60,297 nucleotides of DNA from Nemertoderma westbladi (lineage: Eukaryota > Xenacoelomorpha > Nemertodermatida > Nemertodermatidae). The notes under the pieces were generated by a model, which searched no databases, was not told the DNA's origin, and saw only the letters and a list, made by a program, of their open reading frames with translations. Location: positions 1-60,297 of the forward strand of contig JAUCBJ010008563.1 in assembly GCA_032718475.1 (NCBI GenBank), given 5' to 3'. Position numbers and translations under genes: made by a program. This document shows positions 45,401-56,821 of the stretch, piece by piece (positions within the stretch are counted from its first letter, which is position 1; each line of letters opens with the position of its first letter).

Positions 45401-45625
45401 GACTCATTTTATTTACAGATTTTTTTACGTTTCCCAGGCTTCCCGAATATCAATTATCACCAAATTTGAACGAGCGGTCACTCACTGAGATTTAGACTTG
45501 ACTGAGACACACGGACAATGTCAAATTTGGAACGTACGAAATTGTCTGCAAAACTTCAGACTTTATGAATAGACAACCATTACTTGTACTGAATGGCTGA
45601 GAAAACCAAAAGCAACACAACTTAC

Positions 45626-45732
45626 CGTTCATTGATGGGGAGCTTCTTTGGTAAAACCTCACCCAGTGTTCCACTGTCGTCCATTTCTTTAATTATATCT
45701 AAACCACCAATCAATTCGCCTTTAACATATAC
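45626..45732 (-). CDS. GLRX3: GLRX3 exon B: end of Grx domain 1 and linker
   Basis: 107 nt on the minus strand between acceptor GTTAACAG and donor AACG|GTAAGTT. Starts in phase 0 after exon [20 protein letters not shown], then the linker SGTLGEVLPKKLPINE and two bases of an Arg codon completed by exon C. GGLDII is the glutathione-binding motif of Grx domain 1. Confidence 0.96.
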
Positions 45733-45740
45733 CTGTTAAC

Positions 45741-46660
45741 ATAAATAATAATATTTGGGGTGAAGTGATTGTATATCAAAATATAGCGCTGCATGATATT
45801 TAATGTACGTTTCGTACAATACAATGTACACGTTAGCTTCCATTATTGTTGAATAGATAAGAAAGCCACGTAGAATTGAGTTTTGCGCTTAGTAGGAATG
45901 CTACAGATGATAGGTATTGAAAGTTCGAAGGCCATAAGGCATAGTGATAGCACATTACAGACATCGATTTCGATGCGAGCTGCTATCGGAATGACTAGAA
46001 ACCTCCCAACCTGAAGAAAGAAAACTTACAACCTGAAGGTCACCAGTTCGATCCGACCTGATTTATGACTCCAATTATGACAAAAGTGCCAAAAGAGTAA
46101 ATTTGGGTATAAAGATGACAACAATCCCAAACAAAGGGGAGAATAAGGATTGAAATAGTTCCAGAATAATTTAATAAATTTCACAACAAGCTGTGATTCA
46201 ATGGGAAAGAAATATAACTTCCACCGAACTGTCTCACCATTAATTGCTAATGTCGGTAACTAGGAGTAGCATACAATATTTAAATATTATACAGTATCAA
46301 AAATTGCCCCACATATAATAAGATAGGCCTAACAGATACAAAAAATACGCGAATAAATTTAATTAGCAAGTCGTTAGACTTGTTAGCTACTTGATTACTG
46401 TAAGAAAAAAAAGCTACTGGCTACTGACTACTGACCTAGAGCAAAAACGGCGCTAACGATTTTGATGAAATTTTGCATGAACAATGAAAATATATTTCTA
46501 TGGGTACTTGTGAAATCGCAACTCTACGACCCAGACAGTAAGCAAACATTAACTGGTTTAGCTGGCTATTACAGTCTCAGCTGAATAACTCTTCCCAATG
46601 CATCCTATGGGAAAATCGACAAGGTTATACTCACTCCGCTATGTTAATTAATTGGCGTGC
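45741..46660. other. GLRX3 intron A-B, SINE-like copy and unclassified DNA
   Basis: 45985-46062 is a diverged copy of the SINE-like family at 41684 (CACCAGTTCGATCCGACCTG). The rest is AT-rich without a recognised feature. Confidence 0.45.
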
Positions 46661-46671
46661 AAGCTAAAATG

Positions 46672-47662
46672 ACTGTTAGTTACACAGGTTACGTCGCGTT
46701 TCGGCAACTGTCACGTTTAGGCAACTCAAATTCGCGTTTCAGCAAATGGACAATTACGTTTCACCAACTGCTATAGTTGTGTTTCGGCAACTCGTAGTTG
46801 CATTTCGGCGAACTGAAGTCGCGTTTCGGCAACTAGATATCGTATCTGTATCTGTAATGTATCTGTGACTGCACTCATTATGTAAGTAAATTATAAATGA
46901 TGACATGTTTAAGTTAGTTATAGTTTTTGACGGCAGAGTTGTTAACTGTTTGAGTTAGTTAGTTAATTTTAAATATACCGCAGCTGAAGTTGTGGATGTA
47001 AACGTTTGGAACTGGAGTCTGTCTGTCTTAAACACAAATCCCGTTTACAGTTTCCAAGGGGAGTTTTTCTAATACAAAGCGAAGCGCACCTTGCTGGGCG
47101 GGGTTTACAGCTACAACTTCAGTAATAATTAATTTCAGTTACTAATTTATTGAATTGGTAATTTTTTTGAATATATTTTTCCAATATTTTGCTCACTCAG
47201 GCTTACCGACCGGTACAATATTACGCTTACAAGGGGATATAGACTTCCACGACATGTGTACAGTAGTAGCCCTAACTTTGATTTTATGGATCAAACATAA
47301 TAACAATAATAATAATTCATTTATTGTTGTCATTTATAGTAAGTAGTGTTGAAGTAGGCGTGGGTAAACCAAAGTAAAATGAAATTGAATAATGGGAAAC
47401 GTAATGAGGCAAGGGTAATAATATATACTCTAGGCTCATAAAGTATCCAGTTGGCCTTCGTTTACGAAATTGCCGAAACGCATCTATCCATCAGTTTGCC
47501 TAAGCGTTTCATGTTAACAGTTGCCGAAATGCAACTATGAGTTGCCGAAATGCAACCTTGTTACCATGTTGCCGAAACGCGACTATGACTTGCCGAAACG
47601 CGTCTCTAAAGCTACTATCAGTTGCCGAAACGCGACAACACGGTTACACAGTGTGTTGGCTA
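46672..47662. mobile_element. Foldback DNA transposon with 7+7 inverted subterminal repeats
   Basis: Seven spaced copies of GCGTTTCGGCAACT lie at 46690-46832, and seven copies of its reverse complement AGTTGCCGAAACGC lie at 47465-47635, about 20-25 bp apart. Outer ends are loosely alike (GGTTACGTCGCGTTTCGGC against GTGTTGTCGCGTTTCGGC inverted). Inside, CTGAAGTTGTGGATGTAAAC (46983) is inverted at 47103-47122. No transposase is encoded, so it is non-autonomous. Such arrays are typical transposase-binding sites. Confidence 0.75.
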
Positions 47663-49614
47663 CTATTGATTGCACAGTGCTCTCATCTAATTATTGTTTT
47701 ATTTTGAAATCTTTGTGCCAACATTAATACTGTGGAGGCTGTATGCTTATAAGTCTGAATGTTTACTCAGCCTCATAATGATACTCCATAAGACTAACAT
47801 TATTGTTTGAAATATAAAAATCTGTTATAATAATAACATAATTGTTGTATTTAATTAATATCGTGGTTTACATTGAACAGTGCAAATTGTTAATCGCGGT
47901 TTACATTGAAACATCTCAACTTGTTTTATTTATTACAAAAATAAGACCGAATTTGTCTTATCACTTCTTGTGCGCGATTGTATTGAATTCATGACAACTG
48001 CTGTTATTGTTATTAATCAATTGACACCTCGACTCCTCTCTGAGACTCCGACTACTCTATCCGATAGAACAAAATAATCATTTCGCTAACTGCTCTCTAT
48101 CTTCTATAATCACAACAGTTTTTATAATTCATTACATAATTACACCATAATAATTATAGTTTGAAGTTGTCTAGAAACTTTCTCGTACACCACCGGGACT
48201 ACCCTCACACTAATTTATTATCAGACAGAACAAAAGGCTTTTACTTGACTCGTACTGTCTCCTACGACTTGCTTCACGGGCCACTAGGTCCGTCTCTAGT
48301 AATTTACACTAATTTAAGAAGAGATCTTTCACATAAAAAAATGGGATGGGATCGATGTATTGAATTTAGGTGTAATTTATTTATTTTTTTAGTTTAAAAA
48401 CCACAATTGATTATGATATACGGAGTCAATATTTTGGGAACAAGGGTTTTTAGGTCGACAAATCTGATGGGTTGGGTTACATTGCCTAGATATGTCGAGG
48501 GATTGTTTCCTGTATCGTACCACCCAATGATAATTCGAAATGCACATTTATGCTTCTCTGGAAAATAAGTTATCAACAATGTAGAAGTGTATAGTTCAGT
48601 CAATGATCGCCAGTGGACGTTTGGGAAAAATCTCACAAATTAGCTTGTTTCTGCTATGTAAAAATCCATGTTACTAAGGAAATAAACATGAAATTGAAAG
48701 TGTTAGTTTAGCATGGTCATATTTTTTGGAGCATGGTATTTTTGTTATCTATATATATACCCGAAGTACCTTACAAAAAATTTTTAGGATAGTTTTTCAA
48801 TTTTGTCACTAAGCCACTCCACTACCAACGAAAATTACAATATCGACAAACAGTGTGTTGGACATTATCATAGGAGCAATGGTGACTCAATATTAGGGAA
48901 ACATCCCCAAAGAGAAAATGTATATTAGCGAATCCCGCAAGCCTAACCAGAATACGCACGCACACCTGATCCATTGTAAGAGTACAAGGGACGACTTACA
49001 TACCAATTACTCTAATTGAAGAATCACCGGACCTGTACTATTCAGCAATCCCAATTCCTACACGCTTTCAGCCAGAGTGAATTTAGAAATATGCTGACAC
49101 CATTAGTGTGGATGGATATAGGATGATGGAGGGTGGGCGGCGTAGAACTTCTACTGTACATCGTCGTCTCTTGGTGCAATGCACCCCGCGAGGCGGTGAA
49201 AATCAATCCGGGAGCTATCTGCGTTGGATTTGGGTAAAGCAATTTTCGACCATTTATTTTATTACATCAATAGTTATCCACATACACATTTTGAGAACAC
49301 CATAGGAATAGTGTTTTTAATCTCCTAATCACACTGAATGATCTCTCAGGAGAACATGATAATGTTGGAATGACCATCACAATGATGATATCAATGGGAT
49401 TAAATTATCGCAAAAAGGGTGATTATCTGCAGAAATTTCTCTGATCTCTCTACGTAAACAAATATAATAAATAAGGCAAGATGTTGAATAATGAAACAAT
49501 GTGAGTAATAAAGTAGAAAACTCTAGTTAAAGTAAATTGAATATCAAAATGAGATATTCGTTCCTGTCTTCAATGTGTCACAATGTCACATGGCTCTGAA
49601 TACCATGTAACTGC
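47663..49614. other. No recognised feature (GLRX3 intron A-B)
   Basis: AT-rich; only short frames. The minus-strand frame at 48394-48636 (80 codons) has protein-like composition but no recognised family or splice sites. Confidence 0.4.
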
Positions 49615-49639
49615 GGGGGGGGGGGGGGGGGGGGGGGGG
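49615..49639 (+). repeat. G homopolymer (25 G)
   Basis: One of five runs of 19 or more G in the GLRX3 introns, all on the plus strand: 30386-30404, 30782-30807, 37266-37288, 49615-49639, 51276-51299. Confidence 0.95.
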
Positions 49640-49739
49640 CTTGGGAGCAGTCATGCTCAGTTTGAAGTAAAAGTAGATAAATTTCGACTCTAACCAAACT
49701 ATGTGTTAATTCTCCCTACGTAATCAGCTTTCCTTCCCA

Positions 49740-51065
49740 TATCGAACTATGTAGTATTTCGCTCTCTCGTAAACATATTTCCCAATAAATCGATCATGAC
49801 CTACTATAGATACGACCCGCCAAGCCGCTGCAAAGCCCCTAAATTTAGTGGGCCAGTTATTTCTCTTAGATAGAACCCCTGAAACAATATGTCTAGCGCG
49901 TCGAAAGTACTTATCCCTAACTAAAATTATGTCCACTTTCAGGTGAGACAAATAAAAAGTTAATAGCTCCAGTATTTTTCGAGATATGAGGCATTCTTGG
50001 CACCCATACCATATCAACACCTTTCGGCATTTATAAAATTACACAAAATAGATCACCCTTCAAAGACTTTTATTATAGGAAGGGATCTAGGGGTCTTTAC
50101 CTCGAATGATAAGTTTATTTTACCGAAAATAACTTATCTTTTATTGGCGCAATTGTAGGACTAATCCCATCACATGCTTTTTTTTAACCGGGTAGTGTAC
50201 AAATTTAGGAATCGCGTAATTTTTCTTGAAATTAATATCTCATATCTCTCCAAAGCACGTACGCGTTTCGACAAACACCTCGAAAAATACAGCTTGCCAA
50301 CACATTGTTACTATCAATATTCAAAGACTTTGGAATAATCATATTTATTATATTATTATTATATTATATTATATATTATATATATTATTATTATTATGTT
50401 ATTATATTTATTTTTTAATGGATAGTAAAAGAGCACCTAACGTGCAAGTAGCTTGAAATTTTCAAACAACCACAACTGTTAAATTTGCCGTAGTGTTTTG
50501 CTACTGGGTTTTAGTGTTGTTATATTAGTTATTAGTCAGTTATTTGTGCCCCCTGGAGCACGAAAAAAACAAGTAGTGGAAATATGTTATTGAAAAATCA
50601 CCACGAAAACAAATTGATTTTATGACCATGTGTTTTTTTTGGGATGCTGATCACGAATATGACACTGAAATATATCCTACTTTGTGGAATACGGCTTTTT
50701 TGGATACGTGACAATGTATCAATGCTGATGTATTTTGTGTAATTTTATCAATTCCGAAAAGTGCTGATATGGTATGGGAGCCAGGAACTCCGAAATCTCG
50801 AAAACAACTGGAGTTATTACATTTTTATTTGTCTCATCTGAAAGAAAGAAAAGACAAGTACCAAGAAAGATTAGGACCAAGAAAGATTAGGACCAAGAAA
50901 GATTAGGACCAAGAAAGATTAGGACCAAGAAAGATTAGGACCAAGTTCTTTCGGCGTGCTAGACCTATTATTGTTTCATGTATTCTAACTAGGAGAAATA
51001 ACTGGCCCACTAAATTTTGTGGCTTTGCAGCGGCTTGGCGGTTCGTATCTATAGTAGGTCATGAG
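49740..51065. repeat. Diverged inverted repeat (two arms of ~250-300 bp)
   Basis: The reverse complement of about 49794-50010 matches 50770-51062 with substitutions and indels; shared blocks are AGAAATAACTGGCCCACTAA, GGCTTTGCAGCGGCTTGGCG and GTATCTATAGTAGGTCATGA. The right arm holds an 18-bp tandem (50868-50943, AGATTAGGACCAAGAA). The left arm is open for 98 codons on the minus strand, but the right arm has several stops. It is probably a pair of old transposon copies or one large foldback. Confidence 0.75.
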
Positions 51066-51150
51066 TCGGCCGAAGCCGGCGGCGACCTGAAGCAAACAGT
51101 CGGCCGAAGCCGACGGCGACCCGAACTATGGTAGCAATGGCCGACTCATC
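51060..51150. repeat. GC-rich duplicated motif GTCGGCCGAAGCCG
   Basis: GTCGGCCGAAGCCG(G/A)CGGCGACC occurs at 51066 and 51098, and ATGGCCGACTCATCTACT follows at 51137. It is attached to the right arm of the inverted repeat. Possible transposon end. Confidence 0.5.
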
Positions 51151-51348
51151 TACTATTTACAACAAAAGTTATTTCAATTTTTATTATGTTTTGTAATTAT
51201 ATTTTTTAAATATAAATTTCACATTAATTAACAAAGTTTCCACCGCTGGTTGTATCTGAGTGACAGGAATAGAGAGGGGGGGGGGGGGGGGGGGGGGGGT
51301 ATTGCTTCATAGGGTGGGTGGCATTGCGTTAATGCAGAATCAACTTAC

Positions 51349-51476
51349 TTGTGGATAAGTTGGCCAATCTGAGAACTTTTTAAGCCCTTGTCTGACCTCG
51401 TCGTCTGTGAGAATGTCGAAGGTGTTGAAGGCCACTTGGTGTTTTTGGAGGATCTCAACAAGCTGACAACTGAAAC
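51349..51476 (-). CDS. GLRX3: GLRX3 exon A: Grx domain 1 from the active site onward
   Basis: 128 nt on the minus strand between acceptor TTGATCAACAG and donor CACAA|GTAAGT. Two bases complete the Gly of the CGFS active site, whose Cys must lie on the preceding exon. Then [20 protein letters not shown] and [20 protein letters not shown], ending PQ in phase 0. GLRX3 (Grx3/PICOT) proteins have an N-terminal thioredoxin-like domain and two monothiol Grx domains that bind a glutathione-ligated 2Fe-2S cluster, often with BOLA2, in cytosolic iron handling. The upstream exons were not found in 51.5-60.3 kb. Confidence 0.95.
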
Positions 51477-51650
51477 CTGTTGATCAAGTAAATCGTTATA
51501 ACAGAAGAGTGAAGCTGATTATAACCATATTTGGCGATCTTTCATGGAACAATGTGTATAGGAAAATGTTTGGAATCTTAATTAACTTTAAAATACAAGC
51601 TAATTAAACTCTTCACTTAAAAAACAATTTTAATAGTGCACAGTAAATAA

Positions 51651-51983
51651 CACGTTCGTGGGGCCTTCGCGCAGCACGAATGTGGCAAAGCCTTTAGCAT
51701 ATTGGCACCATTAACGAGTTGTCTGCCGTTAGTCATAAGTCTTCAACACAATACTCGTCCTCCTCTTGTGCCTCGTTGCGTTCGCCCGTTTTTGACCAAA
51801 CTTTAGATTCTTTCTAAACTTTTATAGGACTACATCTATATGACCAAGTTTCGTTTAATTTCATCAAGGAATAACCGAGTTATTAGCAATCAAAGATTTA
51901 CTACAGACGACGACGCCGATAGTCAACTCGCCAATGACACCCATATGCTAAGGCTTCGCACACTTCGTGGCTCGCCCCACAGT
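51651..51983. mobile_element. MITE-like element, 0.33 kb, same family as 25197-25816
   Basis: Starts ACACGTTCGTGGGGCCTTCG and ends GGCTCGCCCCACA. Termini pair imperfectly: CACGAATGTGGCAAAGCC... left against CACGAAGTGTGCGAAGCC... from the right end inverted. ACA again lies at both junctions. No ORF of note. Confidence 0.75.
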
Positions 51984-52643
51984 AAACTATTAATTGCAAA
52001 AAATAAAAAGCAAAAAAATATTCATTACCAGGGAAAGAAGTAAAACTTTTTTTCACTAAATCTTGCGGTATTTATTTACCGAACCCCAGCGAGGTTAATA
52101 GAGGGTCGAGAGTGCATATTGAAAAAAATAATTTATAAATAATTAAATAATAATTTTTCCAATTTTTTTCCATCTCATACGGAATTGTATTCTTAAATTG
52201 GTCCGATTTTGTTACTTAATTATTTAATAAACAATAAAACTAAATGTGTTTGTTTGTTACAAAGTGAATTGAACAGTTCTCTTAAACTTCTGATACAGCC
52301 GTGGCCTACATACTGCTTTACTCAATGTTACAACTATTTACATACTGTACTTGTGTGTAAAGTACCACTTCAGTGTGATGATCCGAGTGGCTTTGTTACA
52401 CGAACGAACGTTAGTGAGTGAGTGAAAATAAAGCCACGAGGATCAAAACACTGTAAAATACTTTGCAACAAGTATGTATGTAGTTTTATTACAAAATTTA
52501 TTATTCCCTATATTATGTTATTATAATATAGCTACAGTAGACCCTACTGGATATTAATAGCTATACCCCGCCTATCGGTAGGTAATGCAGTAGGCCTATC
52601 TGGCTGTCAGGCAAATTTCCACCTGTTGTCTACGTGATATCCA
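51984..52643. other. No recognised feature
   Basis: AT-rich DNA upstream of GLRX3 exon A. No exon with thioredoxin or FMKG signature was found. Confidence 0.4.
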
Positions 52644-52694
52644 ATGACGGCGTTAAGTAATGTCCCCTTAGTGGACATTACTTAACGCCGTCAT
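52644..52694. repeat. Perfect 22-bp hairpin with 7-nt loop
   Basis: Arms ATGACGGCGTTAAGTAATGT+CC (52644-52665) and its exact reverse complement (52673-52694). Outer TACGTG (52631-52636) and CACGTA (52702-52707) extend the symmetry. A diverged third copy (AACGGCGTTGAGTAATGT) lies at 52809. Confidence 0.95.
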
Positions 52695-53183
52695 GGGTTA
52701 CCACGTAAACAATAACACCAAATACAATACTAAATGTACAGACCAATACAATGCTGTAATGTCCTCTAAAGTTGTAAAGTGCTAAATAACAACTCGCTGT
52801 TAATACTAACGGCGTTGAGTAATGTTACAATTTTGGAATAAAATAATCTAAATGTTTTCGAATATTTATTAAGTAACTAGAGAGCCGCTAACTATATAAA
52901 CCAATATTTGATATTGAGTTCCGTGTTGGAGTTCGTTTTGCACATACTAAAGTTGCAATAACTTTTGAGTGTCTGCATGGATTTAATGGCTCGAATTACG
53001 TCAAAACCTTTTCTTCTTCAATTCAATAGTTTAACATTTTCGTATACCGGGATTACTTTTTAAAATCAATGCAAGCCTATAGGTTTCTATTTTTTCCAAA
53101 GATAAAAAGTTACTCACTTTACTCCCGATTTTAGTGTGTATTCGGGAGAAAAGTAACAATAAAAGTATTTTACTTTTCTTGGG
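52695..53183. other. No recognised feature between hairpin and satellite V
   Basis: AT-rich, with the third copy of the hairpin-arm motif at 52809-52826. Nothing else supported. Confidence 0.4.
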
Positions 53184-55336
53184 CACAAACATACACTCTC
53201 CAGGGTCGCATATCCAGGGTCGCAAACACAAACATACACTCTCCAGGGTCGCATATCCAGGGTCGCAAACACAAACATACACTCTCCAGGGTCGCATATC
53301 CAGGGTCGCAAACACAAACATACACTCTCCAGGGTCGCATATCCAGGGTCGCAAACACAAACATACACTCTCCAGGGTCGCATATCCAGGGTCGCAAACA
53401 CAAACATACACTCTCCAGGGTCGCATATCCAGGGTCGCAAACACAAACATACACTCTCCAGGGTCGCATATCCAGGGTCGCAAACACAAACATACACTCT
53501 CCAGGGTCGCATATCCAGGGTCGCAAACACAAACATACACTCTCCAGGGTCGCATATCCAGGGTCGCAAACACAAACATACACTCTCCAGGGTCGCATAT
53601 CCAGGGTCGCAAACACAAACATACACTCTCCAGGGTCGCATATCCAGGGTCGCAAACACAAACATACACTCTCCAGGGTCGCATATCCAGGGTCGCAAAC
53701 ACAAACATACACTCTCCAGGGTCGCATATCCAGGGTCGCAAACACAAACATACACTCTCCAGGGTCGCATATCCAGGGTCGCAAACACAAACATACACTC
53801 TCCAGGGTCGCATATCCAGGGTCGCAAACACAAACATACACTCTCCAGGGTCGCACATCCAGGGTCGCAAACACAAACATACACTCTCCAGGGTCGCATA
53901 TCCAGGGTCGCAAACACAAACATACACTCTCCAGGGTCGCATATCCAGGGTCGCAAACACAAACATACGCTCTCCAGGGTCGCATATCCAGGGTCGCAAA
54001 CACAAACATACGCTCTCCAGGGTCGCACATCCAGGGTCGCAAACACAAACATACACTCTCCAGGGTCGCACATCCAGGGTCGCAAACACAAACATACACT
54101 CTCCAGGGTCGCATATCCAGGGTCGCAAACACAAACATACACTCTCCAGGGTCGCAAACACAAACATACACTCTCCAGGGTCGCACATCCAGGGTCGCAA
54201 ACACAAACATACACTCTCCAGGGTCGCACATCCAGGGTCGCAAACACAAACATACACTCTCCAGGGTCGCATATCCAGGGTCGCAAACACAAACATACAC
54301 TCTCCAGGGTCGCACATCCAGGGTCGCAAACACAAACATACACTCTCCAGGGTCGCATATCCAGGGTCGCAAACACAAACATACACTCTCCAGGGTCGCA
54401 CATCCAGGGTCGCAAACACAAACATACGCTCTCCAGGGTCGCACATCCAGGGTCGCAAACACAAACATACACTCTCCAGGGTCGCACATCCAGGGTCGCA
54501 AACACAAACATACACTCTCCAGGGTCGCATATCCAGGGTCGCAAACACAAACATACACTCTCCAGGGTCGCAAACACAAACATACACTCTCCAGGGTCGC
54601 ACATCCAGGGTCGCAAACACAAACATACACTCTCCAGGGTCGCACATCCAGGGTCGCAAACACAAACATACACTCTCCAGGGTCGCATATCCAGGGTCGC
54701 AAACACAAACATACACTCTCCAGGGTCGCACATCCAGGGTCGCAAACACAAACATACACTCTCCAGGGTCGCATATCCAGGGTCGCAAACACAAACATAC
54801 ACTCTCCAGGGTCGCACATCCAGGGTCGCAAACACAAACATACACTCTCCAGGGTCGCACATCCAGGGTCGCAAACACAAACATACACTCTCCAGGGTCG
54901 CACATCCAGGGTCGCAAACACAAACATACACTCTCCAGGGTCGCACATCCAGGGTCGCAAATACAAACATACACTCTCCAGGGTCGCACATCCAGGGTCG
55001 CAAACACAAACATACACTCTCCAGGGTCGCACATCCAGGGTCGCAAACACAAACATACACTCTCCAGGGTCGCACATCCAGGGTCGCAAACACAAACATA
55101 CACTCTCCAGGGTCGCACATCCAGGGTCGCAAATACAAACATACAATCTCCAGGGTCGCACATCCAGGGTCGCAAACACAAACATACACTCTCCAGGGTC
55201 GCACATCCAGGGTCGCAAACACAAACATACACTCTCCAGGGTCGCACATCCAGGGTCGCAAACACAAACATACACTCTCCAGGGTCGCATATCCAGGGTC
55301 GCAAACACAAACATACACTCTCCAGGGTCGCATATC
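53184..55336. repeat. Satellite V (43-bp unit)
   Basis: About 50 units. Core CACAAACATACACTCTCCAG, followed by GGTCGCATATCCAGGGTCGC. Because 43 is not a multiple of 3 and the unit lacks stops, frames of over 700 codons are open on both strands; these are not genes. Units at 53184-53830 are uniform CATATCC; from about 54600 most are CACATCC. Shortened 26-bp units occur near 54150 and 54565. Confidence 0.97.
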
Positions 55337-56170
55337 CAAAGACTGCGACATATTTCCATTGTGGCAACTATACAGAAAACAGAAAACAGCTACTCTTTTA
55401 GCGACCCTATAAGGAGAGAGCATTTGCCATTCTCTATGAAGCATAATGAAAACATATATTTCCTCCAGCTGGGCTCGAACCCGCGATTTGGAGACAGTAA
55501 ATAAGAAGAGGAAGCAAGATATTATGTTATTATGTTATACTGTTTGCGCAGGTATATCACATCGCGATCGAATAGTGAGTAGGCATGGATATTGGCGTAA
55601 TACTGGGGTAACTAGAAATTGAGAAGGTTCTCTGTGCGATGTATGTTAAATATATAAATTTATATATGACAGAAATTGAGATAAATAAAATCATATTGCA
55701 AAACAAATACCGAATAGGTGTTAAAATAAATTATTCCTTTGAATTATTATGAGCCAACCAATGAGCCTAGCGCCGCAGTTAGTAGTAAAACTGATAGTTA
55801 TAGATATAATTGAACAACTACAGAGGCAATGCAGAAAACAAAGGCTCAAGAAAATCAATTATTCAAAATCAAAAAGATCCGTAACAGTTGTTATTATTAA
55901 ATCACAGATATCATTTTATAAGCTTGTATTCTGCGTGGGAGGCCGCAATCAAGATTAACTAACTTATGTGGTTTTTGTTATGTCAATTAATTCTTCAAAG
56001 GGGATGAGATAGCGAATACGGTAACAGATGTAAATTAATATGACAAGCACGACTGGCGGTTAAAAATCTTTGAGGGTCTTCGAAGAGTATCCAAATATCA
56101 TATCCTCAAATCGAATGAGAAACTCGTTATTAGTTGAACCCGGTACCTGGATACCTTCGCTTATAGCACT
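55337..56170. other. No recognised gene; possible tRNA-derived piece
   Basis: GCTGGGCTCGAACCCGCG (55467-55484) is a pol III B box on the minus strand (GGGTTCGAGCCC), with no A box recognised. The rest is AT-rich. Confidence 0.35.
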
Positions 56171-56195
56171 GCCATTTACGTGTCTCGCCCCACAA
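56171..56195. mobile_element. MITE right-end fragment
   Basis: TTTACGTGTCTCGCCCCACA matches the right end of the MITE at 25797-25816. A pol III B-box-like GGGTTCAACT lies just upstream on the minus strand (56133-56142). Confidence 0.55.
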
Positions 56196-56245
56196 ACCAA
56201 AGCAAAATAGCTTTAATTCTCATATATGACATGACAAGGTATTCT

Positions 56246-56821
56246 TCACATGGGCGTCAAGATGCGTCTCAAGAAAGTCATGGGCTGTCCACCATGCTTA
56301 TTTATTCCATGAGGCTGCCAAAGCACAAGATTATGAACTGGCTGGTACTCACGGCGAAAGCAATGTCCTGCAAAGCGGAGACGGCTTTGTTCTAGTGTCA
56401 AGCTTGGGGGAACCAATAAGACACCTCCAATGTTATATAGTGTCTGGTAAATCCTGGAAAGCCCATTCAAGGCTGCCCATACCTTTCCCTTACGTATTCG
56501 AAGGTCCTCACCTGACTCCCGCATCCATGATCCCAGATAACAGAAGTCGTCCACATGCTCAGGCATACCATCCTTTGAGCTTATGATCATCCGGTCAGAG
56601 ACGTGCTGAGGACTTTCAATGTTAACTGTCAAAATGTTTGTATTTTTGGAGTTAATGAAAAGACCAACACTAGAAGCAGCATGTTCTAATGAGCTGAGGA
56701 GCCGTTGGGCTCCCTCTAGTGATTCTGAGAGTACTCCTAAGTCATCAGCAAAGTCTAGATCAGTTAGGTACTTGGCAGGATTTCCTCGACTTCTGGAGCC
56801 AGTAGGTGGAGTTATCATCAC
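56246..56821 (-). pseudogene. Non-LTR retrotransposon RT fragment with internal deletion
   Basis: Open 191-codon frame: DLDFADDLGVLSE keeps the catalytic FADD, then LFINSKNTNILTVN, DDFCYLGSWM, RKGKVWAALNGL and RLRFAGHCFRRE. Compared with 36500-37260, about 50 residues between the ALN segment and RLRFAGHC are missing, including the ETWTLT region. The 5' part of RT and any endonuclease are absent, so it is dead. Confidence 0.8.

Noticed and set aside
42645-45495. Series of long plus-strand frames (TYSRTLRP-type repeats)
   Set aside because: By-products of satellite IV; frames shift with unit length variants.
48161-48636. Two ~80-codon frames on opposite strands
   Set aside because: No recognised family, no splice sites or repeats supporting coding; left as unclassified.
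53031-55444. Open frames of 729-778 codons on both strands
   Set aside because: Produced by a stop-free 43-bp tandem repeat; no non-repeat domain in any of them.
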